64,000 bases of DNA from RGIG1927 sp045546275 (lineage in GTDB: Bacteria > Bacillota > Clostridia > UMGS1883), in NCBI GenBank assembly GCA_045546275.1, contig JAZQCM010000025.1:42132-106131 (forward strand), written 5' to 3'. The position numbers were made by a program, and so were the translations under genes. Below the pieces are notes generated by a model. It searched no databases and was not told the origin of the DNA. It was given only the letters and a program-made list of their open reading frames with translations. Shown piece by piece: positions 33,829 to 41,764 of the stretch (positions within the stretch are counted from its first letter, which is position 1; each line of letters starts with the position of its first letter).

Positions 33829-35079
33829 TTACTTTTTTATATTTTTCCAGTAACTCTCCGTTGCCTGCTCCAATTTATTGTCACCATACTCATAGTACTT
33901 TTTGTTTTTAATTTTATCGGGCAGGTACTGCTGAGGTATGTAGTGATTGGGGTAAGAATGAGGATATTTATATCCTTGTCCATGGCCAAGCTTTTCCGCA
34001 CCGCCATAGTGGCTGTCCTTTAAATGGACGGGCACTTCACCTGTGTCGAAGGATGCAATGTCACTCATTGCCGCATCAACTGCACAAATTGCGCTGTTGG
34101 ATTTTGGCGCAGTTGCAAGCATTATAACAGCTTCGGCAAGCGGTATTCTGGCTTCGGGAAGTCCAAGCTGAAGCGCCGCATCAACACAGGCTTTTGTGAT
34201 AACAATTGCATTGGGATATGCGAGGCCTATGTCCTCGCTTGCCATAACAAGTATTCGTCTGCACACACTTTGCAAGTCCCCTGCAGTTAAAAGGCGTGAC
34301 ATGTAATGAAGTGCCGCATCGGGGTCACTACCGCGAACTGATTTCTGAAATGCCGACAAAACGTCATAATGGTCGTCGCCGTCACGGTCATGACGAAAGC
34401 TTTTTTTGCTTGTGGTTTCTTCAACAGTTTCCAAGGTTATAACCCTTTTTCCGCTTTTGTCAGCCTTTGCGGAAAGTGCCGAAACCTCTAATGTGTTAAG
34501 TGCTTTTCGAACGTCACCCGAGCAGGTATTTGCAAGGTGTTTTTTTGCATTTTCATCAATTTCAACACCGCCTATTTCGCCAAGTGCTCTGTCGATTGCA
34601 ATTTCAATATCAGAAGGGTCAACAGGCATAAACTCAAACACCGTGCAGCGTGACAAAATGGCATTGTACACATAAAAATACGGGTTTTCAGTTGTGGATG
34701 CAATAAGTGTGACCTTGCCGTTTTCAATACATTCAAGAAGGCTTTGCTGTTGCTTTTTGTTAAAGTTCTGGATTTCGTCCAGATACAACAAAACGCCGTC
34801 GGTGCCAAAAAGCATTTCGCTTTCCTGGATAACCTGCTTTATGTCAGCAACAGATGCATTTGTGGCGTTCAGCTTATAAAGGCGCTTATTGGCTTTTTTT
34901 GCGGCAATATTTGCAACAGTTGTTTTGCCAACACCGCTGGGGCCATAAAAAATCATGTTGGGAATGTTGCCTGTTTCCAAAATGTTATAAAGCACTTTTC
35001 CCTCGTCCAGCAAATGATGCTGACCTACCACCATATCAAGTTTTTCGGGACGAATTCTGTCTGCCAAAGGACTGCTCAT
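33829..35079 (-). CDS. rarA: Replication-associated recombination protein RarA (MgsA), AAA+ ATPase
   Basis: A 416-residue AAA+ ATPase that acts at stalled replication forks. Walker A is FYGPSGVGKTTVANI near residue 46, Walker B is VLLYLDEIQNFNK, and sensor 1 is IASTTENPYFY. The C-terminal tetramerisation region includes DPDAALHYMSRLL, ASEDIGLAYPNA and YPHSYPNHYIPQQYLPD, typical of the MgsA/WRNIP1 family. AAGGAAG precedes the ATG. It follows glyA by about 60 bases, across a small GC-rich hairpin. Confidence 0.94.
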   Translation of the reverse strand: MSSPLADRIRPEKLDMVVGQHHLLDEGKVLYNILETGNIPNMIFYGPSGVGKTTVANIAAKKANKRLYKLNATNASVADIKQVIQESEMLFGTDGVLLYLDEIQNFNKKQQQSLLECIENGKVTLIASTTENPYFYVYNAILSRCTVFEFMPVDPSDIEIAIDRALGEIGGVEIDENAKKHLANTCSGDVRKALNTLEVSALSAKADKSGKRVITLETVEETTSKKSFRHDRDGDDHYDVLSAFQKSVRGSDPDAALHYMSRLLTAGDLQSVCRRILVMASEDIGLAYPNAIVITKACVDAALQLGLPEARIPLAEAVIMLATAPKSNSAICAVDAAMSDIASFDTGEVPVHLKDSHYGGAEKLGHGQGYKYPHSYPNHYIPQQYLPDKIKNKKYYEYGDNKLEQATESYWKNIKK

Positions 35080-35105
35080 ACAAATCTTCCTTTTTATACG
35101 ATAAT

Positions 35106-35127
35106 GGGAGGGCGCAAAGTCCCTCCC
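35106..35127. repeat. GC-rich hairpin between glyA and rarA
   Basis: GGGAGGG (35106-35112) pairs with CCCTCCC (35121-35127). It has no T-tract, so it is a weak terminator candidate or a remnant of a small repeat. Confidence 0.45.
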
Positions 35128-35139
35128 CTACAAATTCAA

Positions 35140-36372
35140 TTAATACAAGGGATATTTGTCACAAAGCGCCTTAACTCTTGCACGGATTTCATCCTGCTTT
35201 GTGTCAAACTCTTTAACTGTAAGATACATTAATTCAGCAATTTCTTTCATGTCCTCTTCCTTGAAGCCACGAGAAGTTACTGCAGGAGTACCTACTCTGA
35301 TACCACTTGTAACGCCTGGCTTTTCGGGGTCGAATGGAATTGCATTTTTGTTTACTGTAATGCCAACCTCATCCAAACGGTTTTCATAGTCCTTACCTGT
35401 GATAGCGAAGGGACGAAGGTCAACAAGCATGAGGTGATTATCTGTACCGCCCGAAACAAGATTGAAGCCTTTTTCCAAAAGTGCTTCGGAAAGCGCCTTT
35501 GCATTTTTAGCAATCTGAGCCTGATAAAGCTTAAATTCATCAGATGCAGCTTCCTTAAAGCAAACAGCCTTTGCAGCGATAACATGCATTAAGGGACCAC
35601 CCTGAATACCGGGGAACACAGCCTTATTAACAGCCTTTGCATGCTCCTCCTTGCACAAAATCAAACCGCCACGGGGACCACGGAGGGTTTTGTGAGTTGT
35701 TGTTGTTACAAAGTCAGCATAAGGTACGGGAGACGGATGAACTCCTGCTGCAACCAAGCCTGCAATGTGAGCCATGTCAACCATGAAATATGCGCCCACT
35801 TCCTTTGCAATTTCGCTGAACTTCTTAAAGTCGATTTCTCTTGAATATGCACTTGCACCTGCTAATATAAGCTTAGGCTTGCATTCAAGAGCAAGACGGC
35901 GGATTTCTTCATAATCAATAACCTGATTTTCTTCGGTTACGCCATAGGGTACAATGTTGAAATACTTACCACTCATGTTAACAGGACTACCATGAGAAAG
36001 GTGTCCGCCGTGAGCAAGGCTCATCGAAAGCACTGTGTCACCGGGCTTAAGCACTGCAAAAAACACTGCCATGTTTGCCTGTGCACCACTGTGAGGCTGA
36101 ACATTTGCATGCTCTGCACCGAAAAGTGCTTTTGCTCTTTCAATAGCGATTGTTTCTACTTCGTCAACGTATTCGCAACCACCATAGTATCTCTTACCGG
36201 GATAGCCTTCCGCATATTTATTTGTGAGGGGACTTCCCATTGCTTCCATAACAGCTTCAGAAACAAAATTTTCCGATGCAATAAGCTCAATCTTATTCTT
36301 CTGTCTGTTAATTTCACGCTGCATTGCTTCATAAACTTCAATGTCTGCAACTTTAACTTTGTTAAATTCCAT
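35140..36372 (-). CDS. glyA: Serine hydroxymethyltransferase
   Basis: Interconverts serine and glycine while making 5,10-methylene-tetrahydrofolate, using pyridoxal phosphate. The 410-residue protein shows the conserved IELIASENFVS, NKYAEGYPGKRYYGGCEYVD, the PLP-lysine motif VTTTTHKTLRGPRGG and SGIRVGTPAVTSRGF. CAAAGGAG lies ahead of the ATG at 36372. It has a clear promoter and is functionally linked to metF (61401), which uses the same folate product. Confidence 0.97.
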   Translation of the reverse strand: MEFNKVKVADIEVYEAMQREINRQKNKIELIASENFVSEAVMEAMGSPLTNKYAEGYPGKRYYGGCEYVDEVETIAIERAKALFGAEHANVQPHSGAQANMAVFFAVLKPGDTVLSMSLAHGGHLSHGSPVNMSGKYFNIVPYGVTEENQVIDYEEIRRLALECKPKLILAGASAYSREIDFKKFSEIAKEVGAYFMVDMAHIAGLVAAGVHPSPVPYADFVTTTTHKTLRGPRGGLILCKEEHAKAVNKAVFPGIQGGPLMHVIAAKAVCFKEAASDEFKLYQAQIAKNAKALSEALLEKGFNLVSGGTDNHLMLVDLRPFAITGKDYENRLDEVGITVNKNAIPFDPEKPGVTSGIRVGTPAVTSRGFKEEDMKEIAELMYLTVKEFDTKQDEIRARVKALCDKYPLY

Positions 36373-36405
36373 GTTTGTACTCCTTTGCGAAAAAAAATCA
36401 AAATC

Positions 36406-36434
36406 ATTATACTAAATTATTCTTTAAATTTCAA
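36406..36434 (-). promoter_or_regulatory. Promoter of glyA
   Basis: Minus-strand TTGAAA (36429-36434), 17-base spacer, TATAAT (36406-36411). Confidence 0.78.
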
Positions 36435-36474
36435 GCTTTTTATGGTAAAATAGTGGTAAAAGAGGTGATTTTTC

Positions 36475-37110
36475 ATGAAAAAGAAAGAACGTGCACTTGC
36501 ATTTATTAAAATATTGGAAAAACAATACCCCGATGCCATATGCTCGTTAGAATATAAAGACCCGTTTCAGCTCCTTTGTGCTGTTCAGCTTTCGGCACAA
36601 TGCACCGACGCAAGGGTTAATCTTGTTACCCCTGCATTGTTTGAAAAATTTCCCGATGCAAAAAGCATGGCAAATGCAGATTTAATTGAGGTTGAAAACC
36701 TTATTAAAACCTGCGGTTTTTATCACAACAAGGCAAAAAATCTTATAAACTGTGCAAATCAGCTTGTTAACGAGTATAACTCCACCGTGCCCGATAACAT
36801 GGACGATTTATTGAAATTGTCAGGTGTTGGCAGAAAAACTGCAAACCTTGTTTTGGGAGATGTTTACAACAAGGGCGGCATGGTTATTGACACCCACGCT
36901 AAAAGAATACTTTTCAGAATGGGGCTTACCACAAAAACTGACCCTGTTCAGGTCGAATTTGAAACAGCTCCGCTCATACCAATTGACATGCAGTCGGATT
37001 TTTGCCACAGATTGGTTCTTTTTGGAAGAGATGTATGTACTGCCAGAAAAGCTTACTGCGAAAATTGCCCTGCAAATGAATTTTGCCCGAAAAAGAACCC
37101 GAAGAAGTAA
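36475..37110 (+). CDS. nth: Endonuclease III
   Basis: DNA glycosylase/AP lyase for oxidised pyrimidines in base excision repair. The 211-residue protein has the substrate region LLCAVQLSAQCTDARVN, the helix-hairpin-helix LSGVGRKTANLVL containing the catalytic Lys, the catalytic Asp in VIDTHAKRI, and the C-terminal 4Fe-4S loop C-x6-C-x2-C-x5-C (AYCENCPANEFC). GAGGTG precedes the ATG. It is divergent from glyA and convergent with comEA, sharing a terminator that overlaps its 3' end. Confidence 0.96.
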   Translation: MKKKERALAFIKILEKQYPDAICSLEYKDPFQLLCAVQLSAQCTDARVNLVTPALFEKFPDAKSMANADLIEVENLIKTCGFYHNKAKNLINCANQLVNEYNSTVPDNMDDLLKLSGVGRKTANLVLGDVYNKGGMVIDTHAKRILFRMGLTTKTDPVQVEFETAPLIPIDMQSDFCHRLVLFGRDVCTARKAYCENCPANEFCPKKNPKK

Positions 37111-37127
37111 TCTTCGGGTTCTTTTTT
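37093..37127. terminator. Terminator shared by nth and comEA
   Basis: AAGAACCCGAAGA (37093-37105) pairs with TCTTCGGGTTCTT (37111-37123), followed by TTTTT for nth. The arms overlap the nth stop, and the comEA stop is at 37126. Confidence 0.82.
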
Positions 37128-37662
37128 ATTCCACACAAAACTTTTCACAAACTGATTTGTATGTTTTTTCGTTAAGTATTTCTTTAAGCTCAAGCACGCT
37201 TGTAAAGCCGTTGTGCGTTTCACGGTAGTGCAAAACGGATTCTGCGGTTTTTTCACCAATGCCCGAAATCAGCTTTAACTCATCTTCGGTTGCAGTATTT
37301 AAATTTATTGCTCCGCTTTCCTCACTGCCTTTATAGGGAATATAAACCTCTTCCCCGTCGTAAACATAGCCTGCAAGGTTAACCGAGTCAAGGTCGGCGT
37401 TTTCACAAAAGCCTCCCACGTAACCTTCCAAATCCATAACCCTTGTTCCGAAAGGCACTTTATAAAATCCGCTTTCTTTAACAGCACCCTTCACGTGCAC
37501 ACCTAAAGGTGTTTCAATTGCCTCTTCAACTGCTTGTTCCTTTTTGCCGAAAGTTACATAACAGGCAAACAAAATTGAAAACAAAAGGCCTATGCTTATC
37601 AAAGTTTTAACAAGGTTTTGTTTTTGTATTTCTTTTTGCTCAAAATCAAATAACTTTGCCAT
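37126..37662 (-). CDS. comEA: ComEA-like DNA-binding protein
   Basis: A 178-residue protein with one N-terminal membrane segment (about 20-40), a SLBB-type beta domain (GVHVKGAVKESGFYKVPFGT, then RVMDLEGYVGGF) and a C-terminal helix-hairpin-helix (INLNTATEDELKLISGIGEK). This is the ComEA layout: a membrane-anchored receptor for double-stranded DNA in competence. Together with the ComEC-like hydrolase at 30488 it hints at DNA uptake or extracellular DNA processing, but no full competence operon is in the window. It starts three bases after the rnhA stop. Confidence 0.88.
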   Translation of the reverse strand: MAKLFDFEQKEIQKQNLVKTLISIGLLFSILFACYVTFGKKEQAVEEAIETPLGVHVKGAVKESGFYKVPFGTRVMDLEGYVGGFCENADLDSVNLAGYVYDGEEVYIPYKGSEESGAINLNTATEDELKLISGIGEKTAESVLHYRETHNGFTSVLELKEILNEKTYKSVCEKFCVE

Positions 37663-37665
37663 AAA

Positions 37666-38136
37666 TTATACCGTTGCCTCATAAATAGTGTCGTGACTTA
37701 AATTGTCGGAATTGTAGGCTTCAACCGCCAGAGCGTCACAGCGTTCATTATATTCATGCCCTGCATGACCTTTTACCCAAACAAGCTCAACCTCGTGGAT
37801 TTTAAGCTGTTCAAGAATTCTTTCCCACAAGTCGGGGTTCAAAGCTTTTTTTCCGTCGCTTTTTTTCCAGCCTTTTTTCTTCCAGGAATAAACCCAGCCG
37901 TTAACGATTGCATCCACCAGATACTTCGAGTCACTGTACAAGGTAACCTTACAAGGCTCCTTCAACGCCTCCAGACCGACAATTGCCGCCAAAAGCTCCA
38001 TTCGGTTATTTGTGGTAAGCAAAAACCCCTCACTCATTACCTTTTCGTGAGAATTAAAAGTAAGTATTGCACCATACCCACCTTTCCCCGGGTTTCCGCT
38101 GCATGCACCGTCGGTATACAAGTTTACCTCTCTCAT
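37666..38136 (-). CDS. rnhA: Ribonuclease HI
   Basis: Degrades RNA in RNA-DNA hybrids. At 156 residues it has the normal type 1 length. The four acidic catalytic residues fall in LYTDGACSGNPGKGG, NNRMELLAAI, LYSDSKYLVD and ERCDALAVEA, with the basic handle region GWVYSWKKKGWKKSDGK. The ATG overlaps the upstream stop as ATGA, so it is in one operon with the gene at 38133 and comEA. Confidence 0.95.
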   Translation of the reverse strand: MREVNLYTDGACSGNPGKGGYGAILTFNSHEKVMSEGFLLTTNNRMELLAAIVGLEALKEPCKVTLYSDSKYLVDAIVNGWVYSWKKKGWKKSDGKKALNPDLWERILEQLKIHEVELVWVKGHAGHEYNERCDALAVEAYNSDNLSHDTIYEATV

Positions 38137-39053
38137 GCCAGAACTTCACTCATAGCCTTTGCAATAGATGCTTCGTCACATCTTTCAGGCTTTTCAGCCT
38201 TTACAAGGCTCCAGCTCTCAGCATGGAAAACTGTTTCGTCTGCATCAATCTCGGTAAGAGGAGACAAGCATTCCATTTCTGTGTAGCCATCGCAAGTGTA
38301 GCTTTCACAGTTACAGTTGTTGTCGGGATAATTTGCACCCTTTTCATAGTCAAATTTTTTCACAAAAGCAGAACCGTTTACAAAGTAAACCATGTAGCCA
38401 TGCTCGTTGATAACACCAAGCTTAGCAGCTTTTTCCATGTTTCTCTGGTCAACGGTAATATACTTATCACCAATGTAAAATCTTTCGTCGTTCATAGGTG
38501 TGTACTGCCAGAAGCAAACCCACTTGTTGGGGAAAAAGCCTGTGTCGGTAACATTCTGAGGAATAACGCACAAGCCGCCTGTCTGACAAACAGTAACAGT
38601 CCAGGGAGCAACCTTTACTGCCCATGCACCCTTGTTTGTAACAACATGCTTAATATCAACGTTGCCGTCCTCGTCCATTTCAATACAAGTGGTGTACTGC
38701 ATGTATGTCCATTCCTGCACAGGTGCTTCTAAAATTGCACCGTTATCAGTAATTGTGCATTCAACCTTGTAATCATCGGGGTAATATGTTCTCGGGTGTC
38801 TTTCAGGGCTGAGCCACAATCTGTGACCGCCTACAACGCACCATGTGTCCCCATTAAATGGAGATTTCGAAACATCGTTTGTGTATTTGTTTTCCTTATC
38901 CTCAAAGAACATGTTTTCTTCGCCTACAAAAGCGTAGCGAATAATATAAGGACCTCTTTCAAGTGTTGCAATAAGCTCCTTTTCACCATTTGTTATTCTT
39001 AAACATTCGCCGTAATTTGAGTACGAAACCTTTGAAACTTCAACCTTACCCAT
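38133..39053 (-). CDS. Galactose-mutarotase-like (DUF4380-type) protein
   Basis: A 306-residue cytoplasmic protein, all-beta in character. Features such as LIATLERGPYIIRYAFVGEE, GGHRLWLSPE, the later APWTVTVCQTGG and the C-terminal YTEMECLSPLTEIDADET resemble the mutarotase-like sugar-binding fold (DUF4380 and relatives). A substrate cannot be assigned. The start is the ATG at 39053, after AGGAGG, rather than the in-frame ATG at 39083. It heads the operon with rnhA and comEA. Confidence 0.65.
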   Translation of the reverse strand: MGKVEVSKVSYSNYGECLRITNGEKELIATLERGPYIIRYAFVGEENMFFEDKENKYTNDVSKSPFNGDTWCVVGGHRLWLSPERHPRTYYPDDYKVECTITDNGAILEAPVQEWTYMQYTTCIEMDEDGNVDIKHVVTNKGAWAVKVAPWTVTVCQTGGLCVIPQNVTDTGFFPNKWVCFWQYTPMNDERFYIGDKYITVDQRNMEKAAKLGVINEHGYMVYFVNGSAFVKKFDYEKGANYPDNNCNCESYTCDGYTEMECLSPLTEIDADETVFHAESWSLVKAEKPERCDEASIAKAMSEVLA

Positions 39054-39085
39054 AGTAAATTCCTCCTTTAAAATGTCATACATTC

Positions 39086-39113
39086 ATTATAACATAAAAA
39101 GTATGGATTGCAA
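39086..39113 (-). promoter_or_regulatory. Promoter of the mutarotase-like / rnhA / comEA operon
   Basis: Minus-strand TTGCAA (39108-39113), 16-base spacer, TATAAT (39086-39091). Confidence 0.68.
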
Positions 39114-39161
39114 GGTGTAATTTAATTAAAGGAAGAGTGAAAAGCGAATATGTAAAAAAAT

Positions 39162-39198
39162 AAAGAAAGAGCATTATATACTGCAATACTCTTTCTTT
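39162..39198 (-). terminator. Terminator after the broken tRNA-Ser 3' piece
   Basis: AAAGAAAGAG (39162-39171) pairs with CTCTTTCTTT (39189-39198); in the minus direction a run of seven T follows. Confidence 0.8.
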
Positions 39199-39201
39199 AC
39201 T

Positions 39202-39222
39202 TTGGCGGAGAAGGTGGGATTC
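39202..39222 (-). pseudogene. 3' fragment of a broken tRNA-Ser copy
   Basis: The stretch 39201-39222 is identical to 39430-39451, the acceptor 3' strand, CCA and T-stem 3' strand of the intact tRNA-Ser. Beyond it the T-loop is replaced by a small CTCGC/GCGAG hairpin and the 111-bp element. A GGGACGTGGG-like T-stem 5' piece reappears on the other side (about 39344-39353). Confidence 0.7.
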
Positions 39223-39234
39223 CTCGCAAGCGAG

Positions 39235-39345
39235 CCGTTTGAGGTGCCCGATTTTATTATTTCGCTATCGCTCATATAAAATCGACCTCGGCACAACCCT
39301 ACACCCTCGCTTCATCGTCCGCAGGACGCGCTCGGGTTCGGTTCC
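39235..39345. repeat. 111-bp structured repeat, copy E1
   Basis: Aligns without gaps to 39594-39704 at roughly three quarters identity. Stem 1: GAGGT (39241-39245) and GATTTTAT pair with ATAAAATC and ACCTC. Stem 2: CGTCC-GCA-GGACG (near 39316-39328). Several pairs differ between the copies by compensatory changes. It sits inside a broken tRNA-Ser copy. Confidence 0.72.
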
Positions 39346-39391
39346 CACGTCCCACCTTTCGGGACTCGGGTTCTCTTTTTTCACTATCAAA

Positions 39392-39428
39392 CAAGAAGAG
39401 ACAGCACCTTCGGTACTGCCTCTTCTTG
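39392..39428 (-). terminator. Hairpin immediately after tRNA-Ser
   Basis: CAAGAAGAG (39392-39400) pairs with CTCTTCTTG (39420-39428), and inner GACAGCACC pairs imperfectly with GGTACTGC around TTC. It starts three bases after the encoded CCA in the minus direction; the T-tract is short. Confidence 0.65.
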
Positions 39429-39431
39429 TTT

Positions 39432-39520
39432 TGGCGGAGAAGGTGGGATTCGAACCCACGTCCCTCAAGGGGCATCATGATTTCGAGTCATGTCCGTTAT
39501 GACCGCTTCGATACTTCTCC
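39432..39520 (-). tRNA. tRNA-Ser(CGA)
   Basis: 89-base class II tRNA. The acceptor is GGAGAAG/CTTCTCC, the anticodon stem CATGA/TCATG with loop CTCGAAA gives CGA, a long variable arm (GCCCCTTGAGGGA region) is present, the T-loop is GGTTCGAATCC, and CCA is encoded at 39432-39434. It lies between two broken copies and two 111-bp elements, downstream of tadA on the same strand. Confidence 0.95.
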
Positions 39521-39572
39521 GTATATATTAACTTTCAAAAGAAAATTAACTCACTATTATTAAATTATTTTC

Positions 39573-39593
39573 ATAACGGACTGTCCGTTATGT
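39573..39593. repeat. Palindrome built from tRNA-Ser sequence
   Basis: CATAACGGAC and GTCCGTTATG form ten-base arms around one base. The CATAACGGACA half equals the D-arm/anticodon-stem junction of the adjacent tRNA-Ser, so it is probably a rearrangement scar. Confidence 0.55.
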
Positions 39594-39704
39594 CCGTTTG
39601 TGGTACCCAATTTTGTTTATTCGCTTACACTCATACAAAATTGACCACAGCACAACTCTGCGCCCTCCCTTTTTCATCCGCAGGATGTGGTCGGGCTCGA
39701 TTCC
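39594..39704. repeat. 111-bp structured repeat, copy E2
   Basis: Second copy of the element at 39235-39345, same length. Stem 1 here is GTGGT and AATTTTGT with ACAAAATT and ACCAC; stem 2 is CATCC-GCA-GGATG. It separates an 18-base tRNA-Ser 5' end (39703-39720) from a D-arm piece. Confidence 0.72.
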
Positions 39705-39720
39705 GCTTCGATACTTCTCC
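39703..39720 (-). pseudogene. 5' fragment of a broken tRNA-Ser copy
   Basis: CCGCTTCGATACTTCTCC is identical to the complement of the first 18 bases of tRNA-Ser (39503-39520). The flanking 55 bases on the right (to about 39777) also repeat the flank of the intact gene with some changes. Confidence 0.7.
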
Positions 39721-39770
39721 GTATATGTTAAATCTTATTAAAAGATTAACTCACTATTATTAAGTTATTC

Positions 39771-40244
39771 TCACTCACTTATTTTTTGTTCTTTCTTTTT
39801 TCTGCGTATGTCTGCAAAAAAGTTGTTTAAAAAATCAGTACATTCCTTTTCCATAATACCGCCGTAAACCTGGGTTTTACTGCCAAAGTAACATGGCGCG
39901 AAAAGGTCAATTTTGCCGCCTGCACCGCCGTACTCAGCATCGTATGCACCAAAGTACACTCTTCGCATTCTGGCGTTTATGATAGCACCTGCACACATGG
40001 TGCAAGGCTCCAAGGTTACATATATGTCACAATCGTCCAATCGCCAATCGCTCACAACCTTACAGGCTTCTTTAATCGCCACAACCTCAGCATGAAGTGT
40101 TGAGTCACGCAATGTTTGTCTTAAATTGTGTCCACGAGCAATTATTTCGTTATCCTTAACAACAACTGCACCTATGGGAATTTCGCCCAACTCAAGAGCC
40201 TTGTAAGCCTCTTTGAGGGCTTCTTCCATAAAACGATTAGTCAT
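39771..40244 (-). CDS. tadA: tRNA-specific adenosine deaminase
   Basis: Deaminates A34 to inosine in tRNA-Arg(ACG). The 157-residue protein has the deaminase zinc motifs TLHAEVVAI (His, catalytic Glu) and EPCTMCAGAI (two Cys), plus the family loop RVYFGAYDAEYGGAGG. The start is the ATG at 40244 (MTNRFMEEAL) after AAGGGG; the open frame further upstream has no ribosome binding site and contains the promoter. It is followed by the tRNA-Ser region on the same strand. Confidence 0.95.
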   Translation of the reverse strand: MTNRFMEEALKEAYKALELGEIPIGAVVVKDNEIIARGHNLRQTLRDSTLHAEVVAIKEACKVVSDWRLDDCDIYVTLEPCTMCAGAIINARMRRVYFGAYDAEYGGAGGKIDLFAPCYFGSKTQVYGGIMEKECTDFLNNFFADIRRKKKEQKISE

Positions 40245-40269
40245 ATAAGACAACCCCTTACAAGTTGTT

Positions 40270-40298
40270 AGCATAACATAAAACTTTAAATTAGTCAA
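40270..40298 (-). promoter_or_regulatory. Promoter of tadA
   Basis: Minus-strand TTGACT (40293-40298), 17-base spacer, TATGCT (40270-40275). Confidence 0.62.
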
Positions 40299-40309
40299 CT
40301 GTTTTATTT

Positions 40310-40975
40310 TCACCAGACAAACGGAAAAAGCCTGTATTTTACCTTGTTCTTATACTCTTTATACCCTTTTAAATTTTCTTCCAAAAACTTTTCTTCGTTA
40401 ACAATTCGCAAAGCTATTACAAACGGGTAAAATGTAAACCAGATTAACGAAACCCAGGATTTTAACACAAAGGGAATGGACAAAAAAATTATAATTGTTG
40501 ACAAATACATAGGGTGTCTTACAAATTTGTACAAGCCTGTATCCACAACCCTTTGCCCCTCTTCCACACGCACAACACGGGAAATGTGTTCGTTATCAAG
40601 TATTGTTTTCATATACATTACGTATCCTGAAATTAAGGTTACTGAAAAGAGGCAAACCAACCAGTTGTGCATAGTTGACCACTTAAATTGAAAATCAAGC
40701 CCCGCAAAAACGAAGCCACCAACAAACAAAATTGCCGACAAAAGAATTACCCACTTTTGCACGCTTTCCTTTTCATTTGTTTCAAGGCGTTTTTCTAACA
40801 CTTCCGGATTTTTAATTAACAAGAAAATGCCGAATGTAAGCATTGGCAAAAACAAAAGTGCCAGAAAAAGCCAGCCGTTTGTGTAGTCCAATCCACCTGC
40901 AGGCACAAAAATCAACAAAGAAAGTGTTAAAAAACCTGCCAGGAACTTTGCAAATGCATTTATAAAAAGCTTCAT
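40310..40975 (-). CDS. Isoprenylcysteine methyltransferase-like membrane protein
   Basis: A 221-residue integral membrane protein with about five hydrophobic segments. The C-terminal signature GLYKFVRHPMYLST, NEEKFLEENLKGYKEYKNKV and YRLFPFVW matches the ICMT/PEMT superfamily, whose C-terminal half binds SAM. Bacterial members methylate diverse lipids or small molecules; the substrate here is unknown. GGGGCG precedes the ATG at 40975. Confidence 0.8.
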   Translation of the reverse strand: MKLFINAFAKFLAGFLTLSLLIFVPAGGLDYTNGWLFLALLFLPMLTFGIFLLIKNPEVLEKRLETNEKESVQKWVILLSAILFVGGFVFAGLDFQFKWSTMHNWLVCLFSVTLISGYVMYMKTILDNEHISRVVRVEEGQRVVDTGLYKFVRHPMYLSTIIIFLSIPFVLKSWVSLIWFTFYPFVIALRIVNEEKFLEENLKGYKEYKNKVKYRLFPFVW

Positions 40976-40999
40976 TTTTTCGCCCCTTCAGTGCTCATT

Positions 41000-41764
41000 T
41001 CATCTTTTTTTGTAAACAACAAGCTCCGGATTTTCCCCATCCTTTTCGTAGGTACACACAAGAAGAAACTCCATGTTTGCAACAATGCCAAAGCACCTGT
41101 CTCCACCAAATTCACACTCCAGCTGGTTTCCCAGATATGTTGCATTATCGTCTAAAAATTTAACCAATTTTCCATTGGGAAGGCGGTATTCAAGATTAAC
41201 AAAGCTACCAACCAATTTGTTTAAGGCTTTAACCTTTGGCATGCCCTCAATATTCAAAGCGTTAAACTCATCAATGATTTGTTTTTTTAACTCATTGAAT
41301 TTTTCTTCGCCTCCGATGGAGGTATATTTTTTCCAGTAGTTAAGCGTTGGAAGCATTTCTTTCATGTAGTTACGAACCTGCTCGGAAGGCAAGCTTTCAT
41401 TTGCCATGTGGCTTGCACAAAACTCAATAAGATCATCCATGTCGTGATAGGTATACTCGCCCTCAGTGTAGCACCATTTGCAGTACTCCTCATTAAATGC
41501 GCCATCCTTTTCTTTGCTGATAACAGCATCCTCAAGAGGCATGCCGCAGCACTGGCAAATAAGCTGCCGAGGCGAACCTAAAAGAGTGTTGATAGAAACA
41601 TCGAAAAGCTTTGAAAGAAGCTTTAAGGTTTCAGTGTTTGGGATTGTTTCGCCATTTTCCCAGCGTGAAACCGCTTGTCTTGTAACAAAAAGCTTTTCGG
41701 CAAGCTCATCCTGTGACAAGCCATGCTCTGTCCTCAGCTTAAATATTATATCTTTTGTTTCCAT
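41000..41764 (-). CDS. XRE-family regulator with zinc-ribbon effector region
   Basis: A 254-residue protein. Residues 5-60 form a helix-turn-helix of the Cro/CI type (LSQDELAEKLFVTRQAVSRW). Next is a putative zinc ribbon (LICQCCGMPL...EEYCKWCYTEGEYTY), then a helical region, and finally a beta-rich end (FGGDRCFGIVANMEFLLVCT). The combination suggests a ligand- or metal-responsive regulator, but neither ligand nor target is known. The start at 41764 follows GAGGTGA; its neighbour on the same strand, the ICMT-like gene, starts 24 bases after its stop. Confidence 0.78.
   Translation of the reverse strand: METKDIIFKLRTEHGLSQDELAEKLFVTRQAVSRWENGETIPNTETLKLLSKLFDVSINTLLGSPRQLICQCCGMPLEDAVISKEKDGAFNEEYCKWCYTEGEYTYHDMDDLIEFCASHMANESLPSEQVRNYMKEMLPTLNYWKKYTSIGGEEKFNELKKQIIDEFNALNIEGMPKVKALNKLVGSFVNLEYRLPNGKLVKFLDDNATYLGNQLECEFGGDRCFGIVANMEFLLVCTYEKDGENPELVVYKKR

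Noticed and set aside
35106..35127. Relation of this hairpin to the 111-bp repeat, because both contain a GGGAGGGCGCA-like stretch.
   Set aside because: The shared stretch is short and GC-rich and the surrounding structure differs, so chance or distant relation cannot be separated.
39239..39502. Open reading frames on both strands across the tRNA-Ser region.
   Set aside because: They are translations of tRNA and structured repeat sequence; one even reads through the tRNA T-arm. No ribosome binding sites support them.
39573..39593. The palindrome as a phage attachment site.
   Set aside because: No integrase or prophage genes are nearby; the sequence is explained by a duplicated tRNA D-arm piece.
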